Assembly: GCA_031216915.1 (NCBI GenBank)
Contig: CM062297.1
Span: 367,797,704-367,861,703, forward strand
Source: Pictodentalium vernedei
Lineage: Eukaryota > Mollusca > Scaphopoda > Dentaliida > Dentaliidae
DNA length: 64,000 nt
Direction of reading: 5' to 3'
In this document: positions 22,802 through 33,815 of the stretch, one piece after another
How positions within the stretch are numbered: position 1 is the first letter of the stretch
Layout: the number at the start of each line of letters is the position of its first letter
Position numbers and translations under genes: made by a program
The notes under the pieces: model-generated
Database searches by the model: none
What the model saw: only the letters and a program-made list of their open reading frames with translations
What the model was told of the DNA's origin: nothing

Positions 22802-23186
22802 ATATGCAAGTAATCATCAGTGAAAAAATCCATTCAATTTACACTGGGATAAATATGATTAAATGTGCCCAACTTTTACTTATTTCAGTGACAAGAGAAA
22901 CCCTGTGCTGGGCAGGAATATCCACCTGAAGCATGCAAAGAGTTAAATATCAATGGAAAAGTTGAAATAGTGGTGCTGATAGTTTTCTTTTCAAGGTTGA
23001 TTGTTGTTTAGTATAGTGCAGAGATGTAGTTTGAAAATTTATCAATGGCCTTTGAAGAAGGCCAAGAGGACAAAAGCTTGACAAAGAGCAATATAGATGA
23101 GATGATTTATGAGACTGTCCCTATACAATGAACAATTTAGTAATGTGTACAAAAAGTTTAAAGTTTAATTGTGAAACATTTTTCAG
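22802..23186. other. Intron sequence with MITE type 2 remnant
   Basis: Bases 22845-22942 (GTGCTGGGCAGGAATATCCA then GCATGCAAAGAG before TTAA) match the right end of the type 2 MITE at 10921-11125. The rest, to the exon at 23187, is unrecognised. A pyrimidine tract and TTTTTCAG precede the exon. Confidence 0.45.
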
Positions 23187-23293
23187 GTTGTCTTTGGTAC
23201 AGAGAGAATATAACTCCAACATATCCTGAAGGTACAAGGTGGGCCTATGTAGCAGAAAAAGTAAATACTGTCTCTGTGGGACCAATGGATCAG
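23187..23293 (+). CDS. TECPR1: TECPR1-like exon A (tectonin repeat)
   Basis: A 107-base exon bounded by TTTTTCAG and by CAG/GTAACT. It opens with two bases completing a split codon, then encodes CLWYRENITPTYPEGTRWAY and SVGPMDQ. The pattern LWYRE, then T-P-x-x-P-E-G-T-x-W, then SVGP.DQ followed by VW in the next exon, is the tectonin (TECPR) beta-propeller repeat. TECPR1 is an autophagosome-lysosome tethering protein with two tectonin propellers, and the overall string resembles its C-terminal repeats. The exon ends in phase 0, as exon B requires. Upstream exons are not seen within the window. TECPR2 or another tectonin protein is a less likely alternative. Confidence 0.75.
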
Positions 23294-23310
23294 GTAACTA
23301 TTCTTGACAG

Positions 23311-23423
23311 TTAACTCTTAACCTGCTGAGTATTTTTATGCCCCCACCATAAAATGGCTGAGTGCATACAGTGTTACCTTTTTCAGGCCATCATTCCATC
23401 TTTTTGTCATTCCAGAATAACAG
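23311..23423. other. MITE type 2 left-end fragment
   Basis: TTAACTCTTAACCTGCTGAG at 23311 matches the left end of the TTAA type 2 MITE at 10917, then the similarity fades. It directly precedes the DIRS-C left end. Confidence 0.4.
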
Positions 23424-23645
23424 TATTTTTACACTGTAAACTAATGGCTCAGACTAGCTGGTACTTAACTCAAAGTTATTAAGGGCCAAACACAAATTTT
23501 GAACCCCCCCCCCCCCCCATCCCCAAAATCTGCTTGCAAAACCGAAAATTAAAAGTCCTCTCTGGCCTGTCATACATTTACTCTCCGCACATGTGCAGAC
23601 ATCAGGAAGTGACCGAATTGGCGCCAACATCATTCTTTGTTTGGC
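23424..23645. repeat. DIRS-C left inverted terminal repeat
   Basis: Its reverse complement matches 30391-30614: CTTAATAACTTTGAGTTAAG, TTGCAAGCAGATTTTGGGGA and GACTTTTAATTTTCGGTTTT align with the right copy. A run of C at 23504-23518 corresponds to a run of G at 30506-30517 in the right copy. Confidence 0.88.
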
Positions 23646-24229
23646 TCTATGTCATAAACAATGAAATGACATCTGTGCTTTAAAATCGCCTTTTTTGAGG
23701 ATGCCAGACACAAATCAGTGCAAGAATTGGTGCATACAAGGCTGTTATTAGATGAAGGAAGTGTTCAACGGTGGTTTTGGATGTTCAGGGCTGTAACTTT
23801 ATAATATTTATAAAATTATTTTATTTTCCCGATTTTGGGACATATGCCTGACATCATCATTTTTAAAAATGATTATTCTACTGTTTGTTAAGTATTCCTT
23901 CCCTATCCTTCCATGAACCCTTCCTGTTAAACTCTTAAGCTTTTGGGCTATTTTTTATTGAAATTTTTTATTAAATTTCTTGGGAGATTAACATTTATTT
24001 CAGAATACTATTCTGTTTCTTCCCCAGGGTTACGTCCTCACCCTAGTCGTGTTGGGCCATTTAGTCTTGCATATTCTATCCGATGTATCGTTTTTTCTTC
24101 GTATGAAGATCTAGCTTTGCATCTGATAGCATTTCAATTGGTTCTGACTATGGGCCTTTTTGTGTGCCATATGTCTTGTTTTCATTGACGTTGTTTACAT
24201 TGTCAGCATCCTCATATATAGGTAAAATT

Positions 24230-24560
24230 TATATTCTACTTGCGGGTGATACCCAGCGTTGCACGGGAGAAGATGGTTATCAACAATTTCAAGGTCAAGG
24301 TCACCCTGCACAGGCAACCCGATAAAGTCAAAATGATTGATGGGTCAGTATACCCGCACATATGAAATTTTAGCCTGAACGGCCCAGCCGTTTTTGAAAT
24401 AAAAGGTCAAGGTCATCAATTTCACGGTCAATGTCACCCCGCACGGACAGGCACCTGCAGTGATGAATTACCCCTGTGTACAAAATTTGAGATCGATCGG
24501 TTGAGAAATGGAGGAGTTCACCCAGAACAAAAGATATAGAGATAGAAAACGAGATACAGA
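24230..24560. repeat. Interspersed repeat inside DIRS-C
   Basis: Carries GGGTGATACCCAGCGTTGCA followed by CGGGAG, repeated AAGGTCAAGGTCA phrases, CACCCCGCACGG and a tail AGACTTTCGCATTTATATAT. I recall similar sequence as a dispersed repeat in other invertebrate genomes but cannot name its class. Its location between the left terminal repeat and the gag frame suggests insertion into DIRS-C. There is no coding sequence. Confidence 0.45.
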
Positions 24561-25569
24561 CTTTCGCATTTATATATTAGATTACTGTAGTATACTGTAG
24601 GATACATGGATTGTTATTCCGGTAGTGTAGCTAAAAAATTTTTGATTTTGTCCACACTTAGGCTCTATCGGGATGCCCTTGGGCTCTTAATATTCTCTTT
24701 GGGAACTTGGGCATTTTTTCAAAATTTTTTGTTTACAAAAAATATTTTGAATTTAATTATGATTGCTATTATTCATGTATCTCAGTTATATTTATATATT
24801 GTTGTGAAGTTTGGAGAACTGATAATTGACTTCAGTTGATACACTCCTGTGGACTCTTATCATTCTTGTGTTTCACTGGGATGACTGATATTGGAGTCGT
24901 GTGTCGCGGTACGTTGTTGGCGGTGAGGTTCTGAGGGTCAGAGCCTCTCACTGCATTTTAATTCATTCTGTCAGTTTCTATTTCAGAGGAACATGAACAT
25001 GATGATGATATTCTGACACCCATTCAAGTGTGCTACCATCGTCGCGCTCCGTGGAGCATATAGAGCTAGCTGCAGTGCTCATTATTGCAAGAGTTGGGGC
25101 CTTTTGTTAAAGGTTTTAATGTCTTGCAAGCAGCTAGCTCAACCGGTGAAGCGGTACTCTGTCCGTGGGTGCCGTGATGCCAGGTAAGTCCATTGCGGTC
25201 TAAGAAGTGGATTGGGTAGAGTGAGCACTATAATATAAATAGATCACCCAGCGACGACGGAAATAGGGAGGAAGTTAGCAAGTTCTTGTACTCGGCGAGG
25301 TCTGATAGACTGCAAGTGGGAGAGGTCCCCCTCTCTAATCTAGCAACATCTAGGGTCAGATGTTGTTTTGAGAAACTTGCACATGCCGGAGCATATGTCC
25401 GCCCTCCACTCAGAACGCTCCATCTAGTCTGCAGCTGGGGTCGGCTTCAGTCACAGCTTCCTCCACTACGTTATTTAAGCACACACAACCGCATCATAGC
25501 TACCTGACTTCGGATATCCAGCCTGTTGCACGAAGAAGGAACAACTCTTCGCCCGTGAAGTCAGACCAT

Positions 25570-26448
25570 CCGGTAGCTAGGGAGATGAGGCCTTGATCAT
25601 TGGGACATTCGGAGAAAGGATCCGTTTCTGACACACCGTCCCAGGAGCAGCCTGCGGCTAAGGAACGGAATACTGCTGCTCTTCAGGCCTCGATGACAGA
25701 CTTGCTGTTGCAGATTGCACAGCTGATCGCAGCATCCCAGCAAGTGCAGTTGCAACCTCCCTCAGACTCAGAATCTGAGCAACCGGACGGTGCTTGGTCG
25801 GTCCAGTTGTCTGTTCACGCAGATGCAATGGACCGAGATTCGCAACTGATTTTCTCGGATGGTGAAACGGATAAGGAAGAGGATTACCCTCCCTTTTCAG
25901 ACCAGTACATGGTTGCGATGGCTCTCATCCATCAATACTACCCTTATTTTGTTCCACCGAATCAGAATGCTGCGATCACAATAGAGAAACCAACAGCGCC
26001 GTTAGGCGCAGACTTTATCTGGACAAATGAGGAAAACCTGTCTTTTCTGGTTCAGTTTATGCAGGTGTCGCAGGACTTCGGCCATATAGATGCCGCCATA
26101 TTTATCCTCTTGAGTGCGAGGAAGAAGGCAGTTTCTTATCTTCATCTTCCGTATACATACCGTTTTTTGGACCACATTCTTTTAAAAACGGTCGGGGATG
26201 ATGTTCAGAGAGTTCTTCTGCGTTTGGATGAGCAGGCTGGAGATCTAGAGGTATCCTTACCTGTATCATTCACTATTCGCTCAGACACAATTGAGACAGC
26301 AATTTCTTCAAATAGAGTGAATTTGGATGTTTTGTCTTATGCAGATCACCTTACAAGAGCTATGGCGCAAGGTCTCAAGGGAAAGGAATTTGAGGACGTT
26401 CGTACCTCTCTTAGAGTTCTTTCCAGGGCAGTTATGTATACCATGTAA
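25570..26448 (+). CDS. DIRS-C ORF1, gag-like
   Basis: The longest open frame in the window (282 codons; the annotated start near 25600 is a non-ATG codon and the true start is uncertain). It has a Q-rich, then acidic N-terminal part (SDSESEQPDGAW and SDGETDKEEDYPPFSDQY) and a helical body (DAAIFILLSARKKAVSYLHL). Its place before the RT is that of DIRS ORF1. It ends at a stop at 26446, and the following 150 bases (TVANLELIRHDAA-type peptide) look like a continuation cut by that stop; DIRS-A and B have the same ANLELV phrase. It may therefore be truncated. Confidence 0.65.
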
Positions 26449-26589
26449 AACTCTGCCCTAACAGTGGCTAATCTGGAGTTGATCAGACATGATGCAGCCC
26501 TTGCGTGATCATCACTGATAAGATGACAAGGTGAAAAGCTCTCTCTGAGTCACTCCGGTTTCCGGACATTTTATTTTCGACAACTAGCT

Positions 26590-27720
26590 TTTGTTAGTCT
26601 ATGAACAGGCTACTAAGAAAGCATCTAGTGCTCTGGTTTTGAAGTCGACGTATCAACAACCCACTTCAGCAGACAAGAGCAAGGAGGGATTTCCAGACAA
26701 AAATTGTCAAAAGGAAACTCCTCACAAGGGTACAAGAAACCCTCTTATAATTACTCTGGAGGTCGTCAGTATAGCGACTTGGGAAAGGGGCGTAGATCTG
26801 ATTGGACTATAGGTCAGACGCCCCTAGGTTGACGTGATGAGGTTTTTCGCGGGGAGTATGTGTTTCCTCCTCCCGTAAGCCTTGCAGGTCATACAGGTGA
26901 TGGTTTAGACCTCTATTGCTGGCCAGTTGGTGGAAGGTTATCAAGATCTGCAAAAAACTGGATAATAATCAGGGAAGATCAGTGGGGGAGAAGTGTAGTC
27001 TCGGACGGCTTACGGCTATCATTCTGAGTAATAACCCCACTAATAAGTTCTCCGCATTGGACAAATCTTCCATCGAATTCTTGCATAAGAGAGTTTCTCC
27101 TACCGGAGGTATAAGCTCTCTTATCAAAGGAAGCAATGCAGGTCATTGAGAATCAGGATTCTCAAGATTTTTACAGTCACCTGTTCCTCGTACCGAAGCC
27201 AGACGGCTCGTTCCGACCGGTAATAGACTTGTGCTGGATAACAAGCTTATCATGGCTTCAAAAGTTAATTTATGAAAATCATTCAGTTGGTAAGAGCAAG
27301 CATTCGAGTGATCGACTATGTGGCAAGCATAGATCTAAGGATGCATACTTTCATGTCCTGGTACATCCGGCATTCTCAAAGTACCTGCGGTTCGCCGTAC
27401 AAGGGAAGGTTATCAGTTCAGAACAATATGCTTTGGTCTGAATCTGGCCCCCTGGGCATTTCACTCGAATAATGAACATTGTAATGTCGTATTTATGAGC
27501 TCATTTGTCTGCGGTAACATCAGCTTACTTGGACGACCTTCTACAGGGATACGGCAACAGAATTATTCTTCAGAACGGTGTTCAGAGTCTGCTTCTATTA
27601 CTTCAGCGTCTCGGTTTCATCGTAAACTAGAAAAAGTTGGATCTAGCTCCGTACAAGTCGTCTATTCACTTGAGATTGAGCTTTGAGACTCACAACAATC
27701 TGGTTCATCTGCCGTTACCC
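26590..27720 (+). pseudogene. DIRS-C reverse transcriptase (broken)
   Basis: Pieces in different frames: HLFLVPKPDGSFRPVIDL (27180-27235), KDAYFHVLVHPAFSKYLRFA (27340-27400) carrying the motif A region, FGLNLAPWAF (about 27430-27460), and TSAYLDDLLQG with the YLDD box at 27526-27537 intact in its own frame. Several small indels separate them. The upstream part (26590-27000) is a basic linker without a known domain. Confidence 0.8.
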
Positions 27721-27959
27721 AGAGCGAAGTTAGTCAGTTGTTATGCTCGCTTTTGTCTACACTCAGACGCATTAATAGTGAGGGAATCCATGCGACTGTT
27801 GGAGCTGTGCGGAGCAGCTGTGGATCTCATTCCGATGGGCCGCTGCACGCACGTTCCATCCAGATATTTTTCACTCAGAACTGGAGTGTGATGATGCTTT
27901 CACTTGAACTAGTATTGTTTTAACGGACCTAGTAAAACAATATTTCAAATTGGGCAGAT

Positions 27960-28850
27960 AATCAGTGGTTAACTCAGGGAGTTCTACTGCAGCTGACTTT
28001 CACGATTATGATGGATGTGTGTCAGAAGGTTTGGTTCGCGACCCTAAGTCCTGCAGTCTGGAAGTGTCAGGGTCTTTGGGACCTTTGGTTCCAGGAGAAA
28101 CACATAAACATCAAAGAGATGATGTCAAAATGGCTAGCGCTACAACTTTGGATTCACATAATCACGGACGTCCATGTTCAAATTTGGTCGGACAACTCGA
28201 TGTAGTAGCGTACATCGGGAACCAGGGTGGCACTCATTCATTTTCGTTATGCCATCTAATGGAGAAGATTTTCCTATACATCATGAATCATCATGTTAAC
28301 TTTCTATACATCATATACCGCGTCGTCGGAACGTACTAGCAGACTCGCTCTCTCGGAAAGGTCGCCTGTTGCAATTGAAGTGGTCGCTCAATAAGTGAGT
28401 ATTTGGGCAGATTTGCTACCAGAGGGATCGCCCCATGATAGATCTGTTTGTGAAGCACCGGAACAATCTGTTACCGTCGTTCGTGTCACCATGCCCAGAC
28501 CATTGAGCATATGCTGTAGACGCTCTGCTGATCTCATGGGGATGAATGATAGGATACGCGTATCCTCCAATTCGGTTGATTCAGTAGAATATGTTTAAGA
28601 TCAAATAGTCTCGTTGTGAACCCTACTAGTAGCACCTGTGTCATCACAGAAACCTTGGATCAGTCTTCTCAAGTGTCTGTTATGGGACGTTCCCCGGAAG
28701 CTTTCTCCACGAAAGGACCTTCTTTATCAGGGGAAGTTTTTGTTCTTCAAGTCCTTTTCTGCCCATAGAAAAGTTGATAATGGAGTCGGTTAGACGTGAG
28801 GGAACCATTGCAGTTCCTATATTATTTTATGACTAACACATGAATGATTA
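27960..28850 (+). pseudogene. DIRS-C RNase H and connection region (broken)
   Basis: HINIKEMMSKWLALQLWIHI (28100-28160), VQIWSDNS (28180-28203) and VVAYIGNQGGTHSFSLCHLM (28203-28262) give the RNase H pattern E..D..VAYI-NQGG typical of DIRS. RRNVLADSLSRKG-like sequence follows near 28325-28365, then an HRNNLLPSFVSPCPDH / AVDALLISWG-like connection segment near 28455-28540, which matches the DIRS-A and B segment. The rest, to 28850, is degraded. Confidence 0.75.
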
Positions 28851-30224
28851 AGTAATGTGGGTGAGGAGGGTTCGATATGACTTCGAATCCCCACCGCCAA
28901 TGTGTTTAGAGGCGATTACCGGGCAAGACATAGTTTTCTTCCCTCAAGCCTCGTATGAGTTTAAATACATACATGCATTTCATGACTTCTCATTTGGCAG
29001 CTGGGTAGTGTTGTATGGTGACCTCATGGGCACATCCACTTTTTAGTTGGTTGGTTTCCTGTGATTGTTCGTCTGTATGTCATATATGAGCGCATAATTC
29101 ATCATAAATAATTGCTAGTCTTTGGGTACCTCGGAGGCTGCATAGCCAGTTAACTGGTATTCAGATGATTACATGCAGGTTTTCAATGCTCACATGCATA
29201 ATAATGATTTATTAGGCAGATGCATTATTGTATGTTATGGACCTTAGAAATTATGAATTATTTCGGGGGCGGTCCGGGTCGAGCCTGTTAATCATACCTA
29301 CTTCCATTTCTAGATCCAGGTTTCTATTATTGTCGGTACTCAATTGAATACACCTTGTTTACACTCTTGTATATTCATACGTTTATAGTGTCGTAGATAT
29401 TGGATAGTACACGTCGGGGAGTGTTGTTACTGGAATTCATTGTACGCCTGAATGGGGTCACCTGTGGGTTACCTCGGAAGTGTGTCACTTTCCAGCAATC
29501 GTTCATTGTGGTTCTATTGGACATGTGTATGTTATGTATTCTATATCTGGTTTTCGACCGATTTGCGTATGCCGAGTCCGGTGTACGTTATATAGCAGGC
29601 GATATTAATTACCGGAATCATCGCTATAGCCTTAGCCTGTGAAGTGGCGTTAAGCACCATTTATTAATAATAATTAATGCCTGAGTGCCTGTTCGACGAA
29701 TATTTATATATATTATATTTATTTATTATAGTTTTTTGGTACCACTTTTTACCGATTCCAGAGCAGTCTCCTCTTTCTTTTTGAAGGTTCCTTCAAAAAA
29801 AAAAAAGGTGGGGGGTGATTTATTACCTCTCCTCCGGCATGATAGGTATGTAACTATGAGGGAAGCTGTTTTGTCCGTAATTATATCCTGCATACAGCTG
29901 GAGTTTTATTGTATATGGCGTATGTTTGTGGGGGATATTCTCTCATTCTCATATATGCCATCCTAATTTTTGAGGCTTAGTCCAGGCTAACCTTAAAAAT
30001 TGGGATCTCATTACATCCAATTAGCATAGTCTCCATGCTAAGTATACGGAATTACTTGAACTGGGCTCCTTTTTGTATGATATGTCTTCTCTATTACTGT
30101 ATAGAGAGACATACATGTAATTCCTAATAATTTTAATTTCCTTTCACCTTGGATTACAAGATTGGAACTATGTTGATCTAATAATTCTGAAGTCCTTGGC
30201 CCTCCACCTTTTTACAATTCTGCT
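28851..30224. other. DIRS-C 3' region, no recombinase recognised
   Basis: The tyrosine recombinase should lie here. I searched for the ASARRVSEL-type motif and the H-E-V-R-A box in the + frames and found neither. Open frames of 60-93 codons look random. There is an A-run at 29796-29807. The gene is probably deleted and replaced, or very decayed. Confidence 0.4.
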
Positions 30225-30310
30225 AGTCTGGGCCATTGGTTTACAGTTTAAAAATATTATAAATTTAAAGTAATTTGTATATTTTTATACTCACCAATGG
30301 CCCAGACGGA
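30225..30310. repeat. DIRS-C internal complementary region
   Basis: The left half (GCTAGTCTGGGCCATTGGTT then TACAGTTTAAAAATAT) is the reverse complement of the outer left repeat at 23424-23461. The right half (TATAAATTTAAAGTAATTTG then TATATTTTTATACTCACCAA) is the reverse complement of the outer right repeat at 30560-30614, with one visible mismatch in about 50 bases. This is strong structural proof of a DIRS-type element and fixes its ends. Confidence 0.9.
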
Positions 30311-30390
30311 GATGGCCCTCCCATGAGTGGGCACTCATACCTCCTTGCCGAATGTTTATGTAGTACTCTCTCCTACAAAGAATGATGTTA

Positions 30391-30614
30391 ACGCCAATTC
30401 CGGTCACTTCCTGACGTTTGTGCATGCGTGGAGATTAAATGTATGGAGGGCCAGATAGGACTTTTAATTTTCGCTTTTGCAAGCAAATTTTGGGGATTAG
30501 GGTGGGGGGGGGGGGGGCAAAATTTGTGTTTGGCCCTTAATAACTTTGAGTTAAGCACCAGCTAGTCTGGGCCATTGGTAAGTATAAAAATATACAAATT
30601 ACTTTAAATTTATA
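30391..30614. repeat. DIRS-C right inverted terminal repeat
   Basis: Inverted copy of 23424-23645. Inner edge CAAAGAATGATGTTAACGCC, middle GACTTTTAATTTTCGCTTTT, outer edge TATAAAAATATACAAATTAC. The outer 45 bases differ from the left repeat, as in DIRS-A. Confidence 0.88.
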
Positions 30615-31260
30615 ATTTTCTGGACTTTTTTTTTACCATACATTGAAATAATTGGTTGATTTCTAGTATGTGATATTGTCGTAGGTACCTACAAATCGAG
30701 TTCAACTTTGGTCCCGGTCGGATAATTTCTCATGCAGTTGTTGACTCGAACTTTCAAAATAACAGTTTTCTGGAATTTTTTCACCATACATTGAGATAAT
30801 TGACTGATTTCTGGTATGTGGCTTTGTCATGAGTTCCCACAAATCAAGTTTGAGGTTGGTCCCGCTTGTATGATTTTTTGTGGAGTTATTGACCTTAATC
30901 TTCTGAAATAACAATTTTCTGGACTTTTTTTCACCATACATTGAGATATATAATTGGCTGATTTCTATTTTGTGGCTTTGCCATGAGTAATTATAGATCG
31001 AGTTTGAGTTTGGTCCTGCTCAGATGATTTTTTTTGTGCAATTATTGACCCTAAACTTCATTAATTAACAATTTTCTGGGATTTTTTTCATTTCACATTT
31101 AGATAATTGGCTGGCTGATGTATGGTATATGGCTTTGTTATGGGTACCTACAAATCAAGTTCAGGCTTAGTCCCACTCAGGATGATTTTTTGTGGTGTTA
31201 TCAACCTTGAACTTGGTTTATAATGTGAAAACTTAGAGAATCAGTTTTCCAGACTTTTTT
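30612..31260. repeat. Tandem repeat, 125-145-base unit
   Basis: ATTTTCTGGACTTTTTTT-type openings recur near 30614, 30766, 30911 and 31069, each followed by ACATTGAGATAATTGGCTGA and CAAATCAAGTTTGAG.TTGGTCCC. Some four diverged units. DIRS-C abuts its left side and may have inserted into it. Confidence 0.65.
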
Positions 31261-31299
31261 TCTGCTTGTGGGGGCACATGTGTCATACTGATGCATCTA

Positions 31300-31516
31300 G
31301 TTTGAAAATCTTTCATCAAATCTAGTCAAGGCTGCCATGAGGCAGCCATGACTGGATTTGATGAAAAATTCATGAAAATGTAACTCAAGAAATCATTAGC
31401 TAAAAAGTTATAATTTACAGTTGAAAATTTGTCTAATAGTGCTCAAATTATACTTGATTTCATGGCAAGAGATTTCCTGTCCTTGGCAGGAATATCTGCC
31501 AGCAGCATGCATAGAG
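31300..31516 (+). mobile_element. TTAA MITE type 2 (copy)
   Basis: Ends GGCAGGAATATCTGCCAGCA GCATGCATAGAG before TTAA at 31517-31520. It includes a hairpin with arms CAAATCTAGTCAAGGCTGCC and GGCAGCCATGACTGGATTTG (31319-31361). It shares the single TTAA with the type A MITE that follows. Confidence 0.5.
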
Positions 31517-31520
31517 TTAA

Positions 31521-31690
31521 CCCTTTACCTAACATTACAGCCATTTATGGCCAGCAAAACTCATTAAAATCACCATTCAGATATCATTATGCAGTCAGGT
31601 TTAGCCTTCAAATCATTGCTTATGACTTATCATTGGAATGAGCACATACTGCCCATTCTAATGTGTGATCCTAAAGCTAAGAAGATTTAA
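31521..31690 (+). mobile_element. TTAA MITE type A, 5' part
   Basis: CCCTTTACCTAACATTACAG, then a GGCCAGCAAAAC-like block, as at the left end of 34609-34851. The central inverted repeat is degraded and the right end is missing. Confidence 0.5.
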
Positions 31691-32434
31691 AAAGTGAAAG
31701 TCTTGAATTATTGTACAATTTTTATGCCCAGCCATAAAATGGCCAGGGGGCATATAAAGTAATAGCCTAACACTGCACTAACACTAACACAGTTTGGATA
31801 TAACATATTTTCATCCCCTCACAAGAAATAATTTGAGTATCTCTTCAAAAAGAGTAGACATCCTCGAGCTCTCTATATTCTACACTATTGAAGAAATGGT
31901 TGTTCTCTCTTTGTTAGTTTACCTAATTTTATGGGGAAGCAGATAACAAATTTTATCTTATAAGCAAGAACATATTTCCCCCAATACAACTAAAAATGTC
32001 AAGACAAAATAGAAATCTGTATTGAGGGTAGCAACTGCACATGCGATCATTCAATTCAAAAAGAGTATGCTGTTTACCTGTACTCAATTGGCATCGAATT
32101 GTTATTGCTGAGATTAATGTTTTTAATAACAGTACATGCATTGATAAATAAATCACTAGCTTAACAAAATAAATTAGACAAGATAATTTTTTCCCATGAT
32201 GATATTTTTATATAGGTCTACCATGCATTAATTGTGGAAAATAGAACAATGAATGGGGAATATATCATGCACAAGCACAGTGCAAGTACACAAAACCATG
32301 ATGTCATGCTCTTCATTCATAAAAAATCAATTCATAGAAGCTGAATGATTGTCAAACCATACGCCATTATAAACTGTACCCAATCACTTCATTATGCAAA
32401 CAAGTCTGGAAAGAGAGGAATATTGTAAGATAAA
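31691..32434. other. Intron sequence, nothing recognised
   Basis: AT-rich. A fragment GCCCAGCCATAAAATGGCCA at 31725 resembles the stretch at 23340. No exon, RNA or mobile element is supported. Confidence 0.4.
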
Positions 32435-33092
32435 TATAGAATATACCCATAGTAGGTTGGTGTACCAAATGTTCACCACGAGTGGTGAAGTGGTGTTAAC
32501 TGCAAGCCTTCAGCACGCAGTTAACACCACTCCACCATGAGTGGTGAACATTTGGTGCATGAAGATACTATGGGAATATTTTATTTATACCATGATCGTT
32601 AGATTATTAAGAGTCACTATTATTTTTTCTTGATTTTACCAAGCAACAGTCGTATATATGTGCAAATTTATTTTTGTTTGTATGAGCATCAGTGGCGCGA
32701 TACTTCCGCTGTCAATTTTATCACCAAAACGAAATAGAAAAGGAAGAGGGCCTTTTTCATTTTAATAACATAACATACTATTTCGAGTTATGGATGCTTT
32801 ATTAACATGAGACAATGCTTGTTTGTTAATTTTTAGTGTTTTATGGGAGTAAACTAATTTGAAAAGGTAATAAATAATCGCCACTTTCACTTCACTCTTC
32901 GCGAGGCAACGTGCAAAAAATTTACACAAGTTCACATTCAGGTCGATGCCACCAAAGGTCAAGGATGTTCCACTGTGGGTGTAAATTTTAACTATTGAAA
33001 TACCATTGCTGGCATGTTCACCACAGTTGTATAAAGCTAAAATTTATGTCATAGGCTTTTCATATATAGTAAAATAGGTAACCATGGTATAA
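32435..33092 (+). mobile_element. Hairpin-ended non-autonomous element, copy 1
   Basis: A 658-base non-coding element. Its left end is a long hairpin: ATACCCATAGTAGGTTGGTG..GTGGTGTTAACTGC pairs with GCAGTTAACACCACTCCACC..CATTTGGTGCATGAAGATAC over about 60 bases (32443-32580). The rest, up to TAACCATGGTATAA, has two further copies (33816-34406 and, inverted, 56926-57598). No transposase is encoded, and the superfamily is unknown. Confidence 0.65.
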
Positions 33093-33815
33093 TTTGGTTA
33101 TTACCATCATATGGGTTTTTGAGATGGTATTGAAGTCTCGATCTCACCTCTGGGTCATAAATGGACTTGTCTGATCTGACTTGTTGATATTTTTGCCCAG
33201 AAACAAAGTCTCAACTTCAGTACACCATTTCCAAAACACATATGGTGGTAATAACCTTTATTTGTCAGTGACTCTAGGTGTTTCTATAAAAAATATCAAC
33301 TATAAATCTTCAAATGGAAAGCTCTCCCCTTTCGATTACTGGAAAGTGGAGCAGTGCTTCTCTACTCTGGTCAACAAGTCCTATTCTGCTGGTGAAAAAA
33401 GAGCCTGCTCACCAATGCCTTAGGTCCTCTAATGTGGGCAGCACAGGCTTTACTTCACTTCATGCCTGTTTTACAGTCATTGTAAAGCCATGGATACTTA
33501 AAATGAACTTTAATCCTTATGTCCCCAACAGGCTCAAACTGCTACATTTGCACTGATTTAAAACAATTACCCTCAAGTGTATTCTTCCTTGAGAACTCAG
33601 AGTGTTGGCTGCATTTTATCTTGACAGTGTTTTTACATCATTGTTGGCTGCCTATGTAGGCAGCCCAAAATGATATTGAATCACTATGAAGTCACCTGTT
33701 GCTGTGTTCATGTATATTTGGGTGTTATTATCAGAAAATTCATTTGAGGCTTTAAGGGTTAATGCTGATAAATAAATAAATTAATAAATATAACTCAAAA
33801 GCTCTGCTATGTTAT
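33093..33815. other. Intron sequence, nothing recognised
   Basis: Two overlapping 80-codon frames (33181-33556) have no recognisable domain, no coding-like composition and no good splice context. I treat them as chance. Confidence 0.4.

Larger units (their letters stand above)
23424..30614 (+). mobile_element. DIRS-C: DIRS-like retrotransposon, second family
   Basis: A 7.2-kb element lying in the intron between TECPR1-like exons A and B. Its inverted terminal repeats (23424-23645 and 30391-30614) are unrelated in sequence to those of DIRS-A and DIRS-B. It keeps a gag-like ORF, RT, RNase H and connection-region pieces and an internal complementary region at 30225-30310 whose halves match the two outer ends. 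No tyrosine recombinase is recognisable between about 28850 and 30220, so that gene seems deleted or decayed. No target duplication is seen, as expected. It runs in the same direction as the host gene. Confidence 0.85.

Noticed and set aside
28851..30224. Tyrosine recombinase of DIRS-C
   Set aside because: Searched for the arginine box and the histidine-arginine box in three frames without success; only position would support a call.
33181..33556. Two overlapping 80-codon frames as an extra TECPR1-like exon
   Set aside because: No tectonin motifs and no matching splice phases; exon A joins exon B directly.
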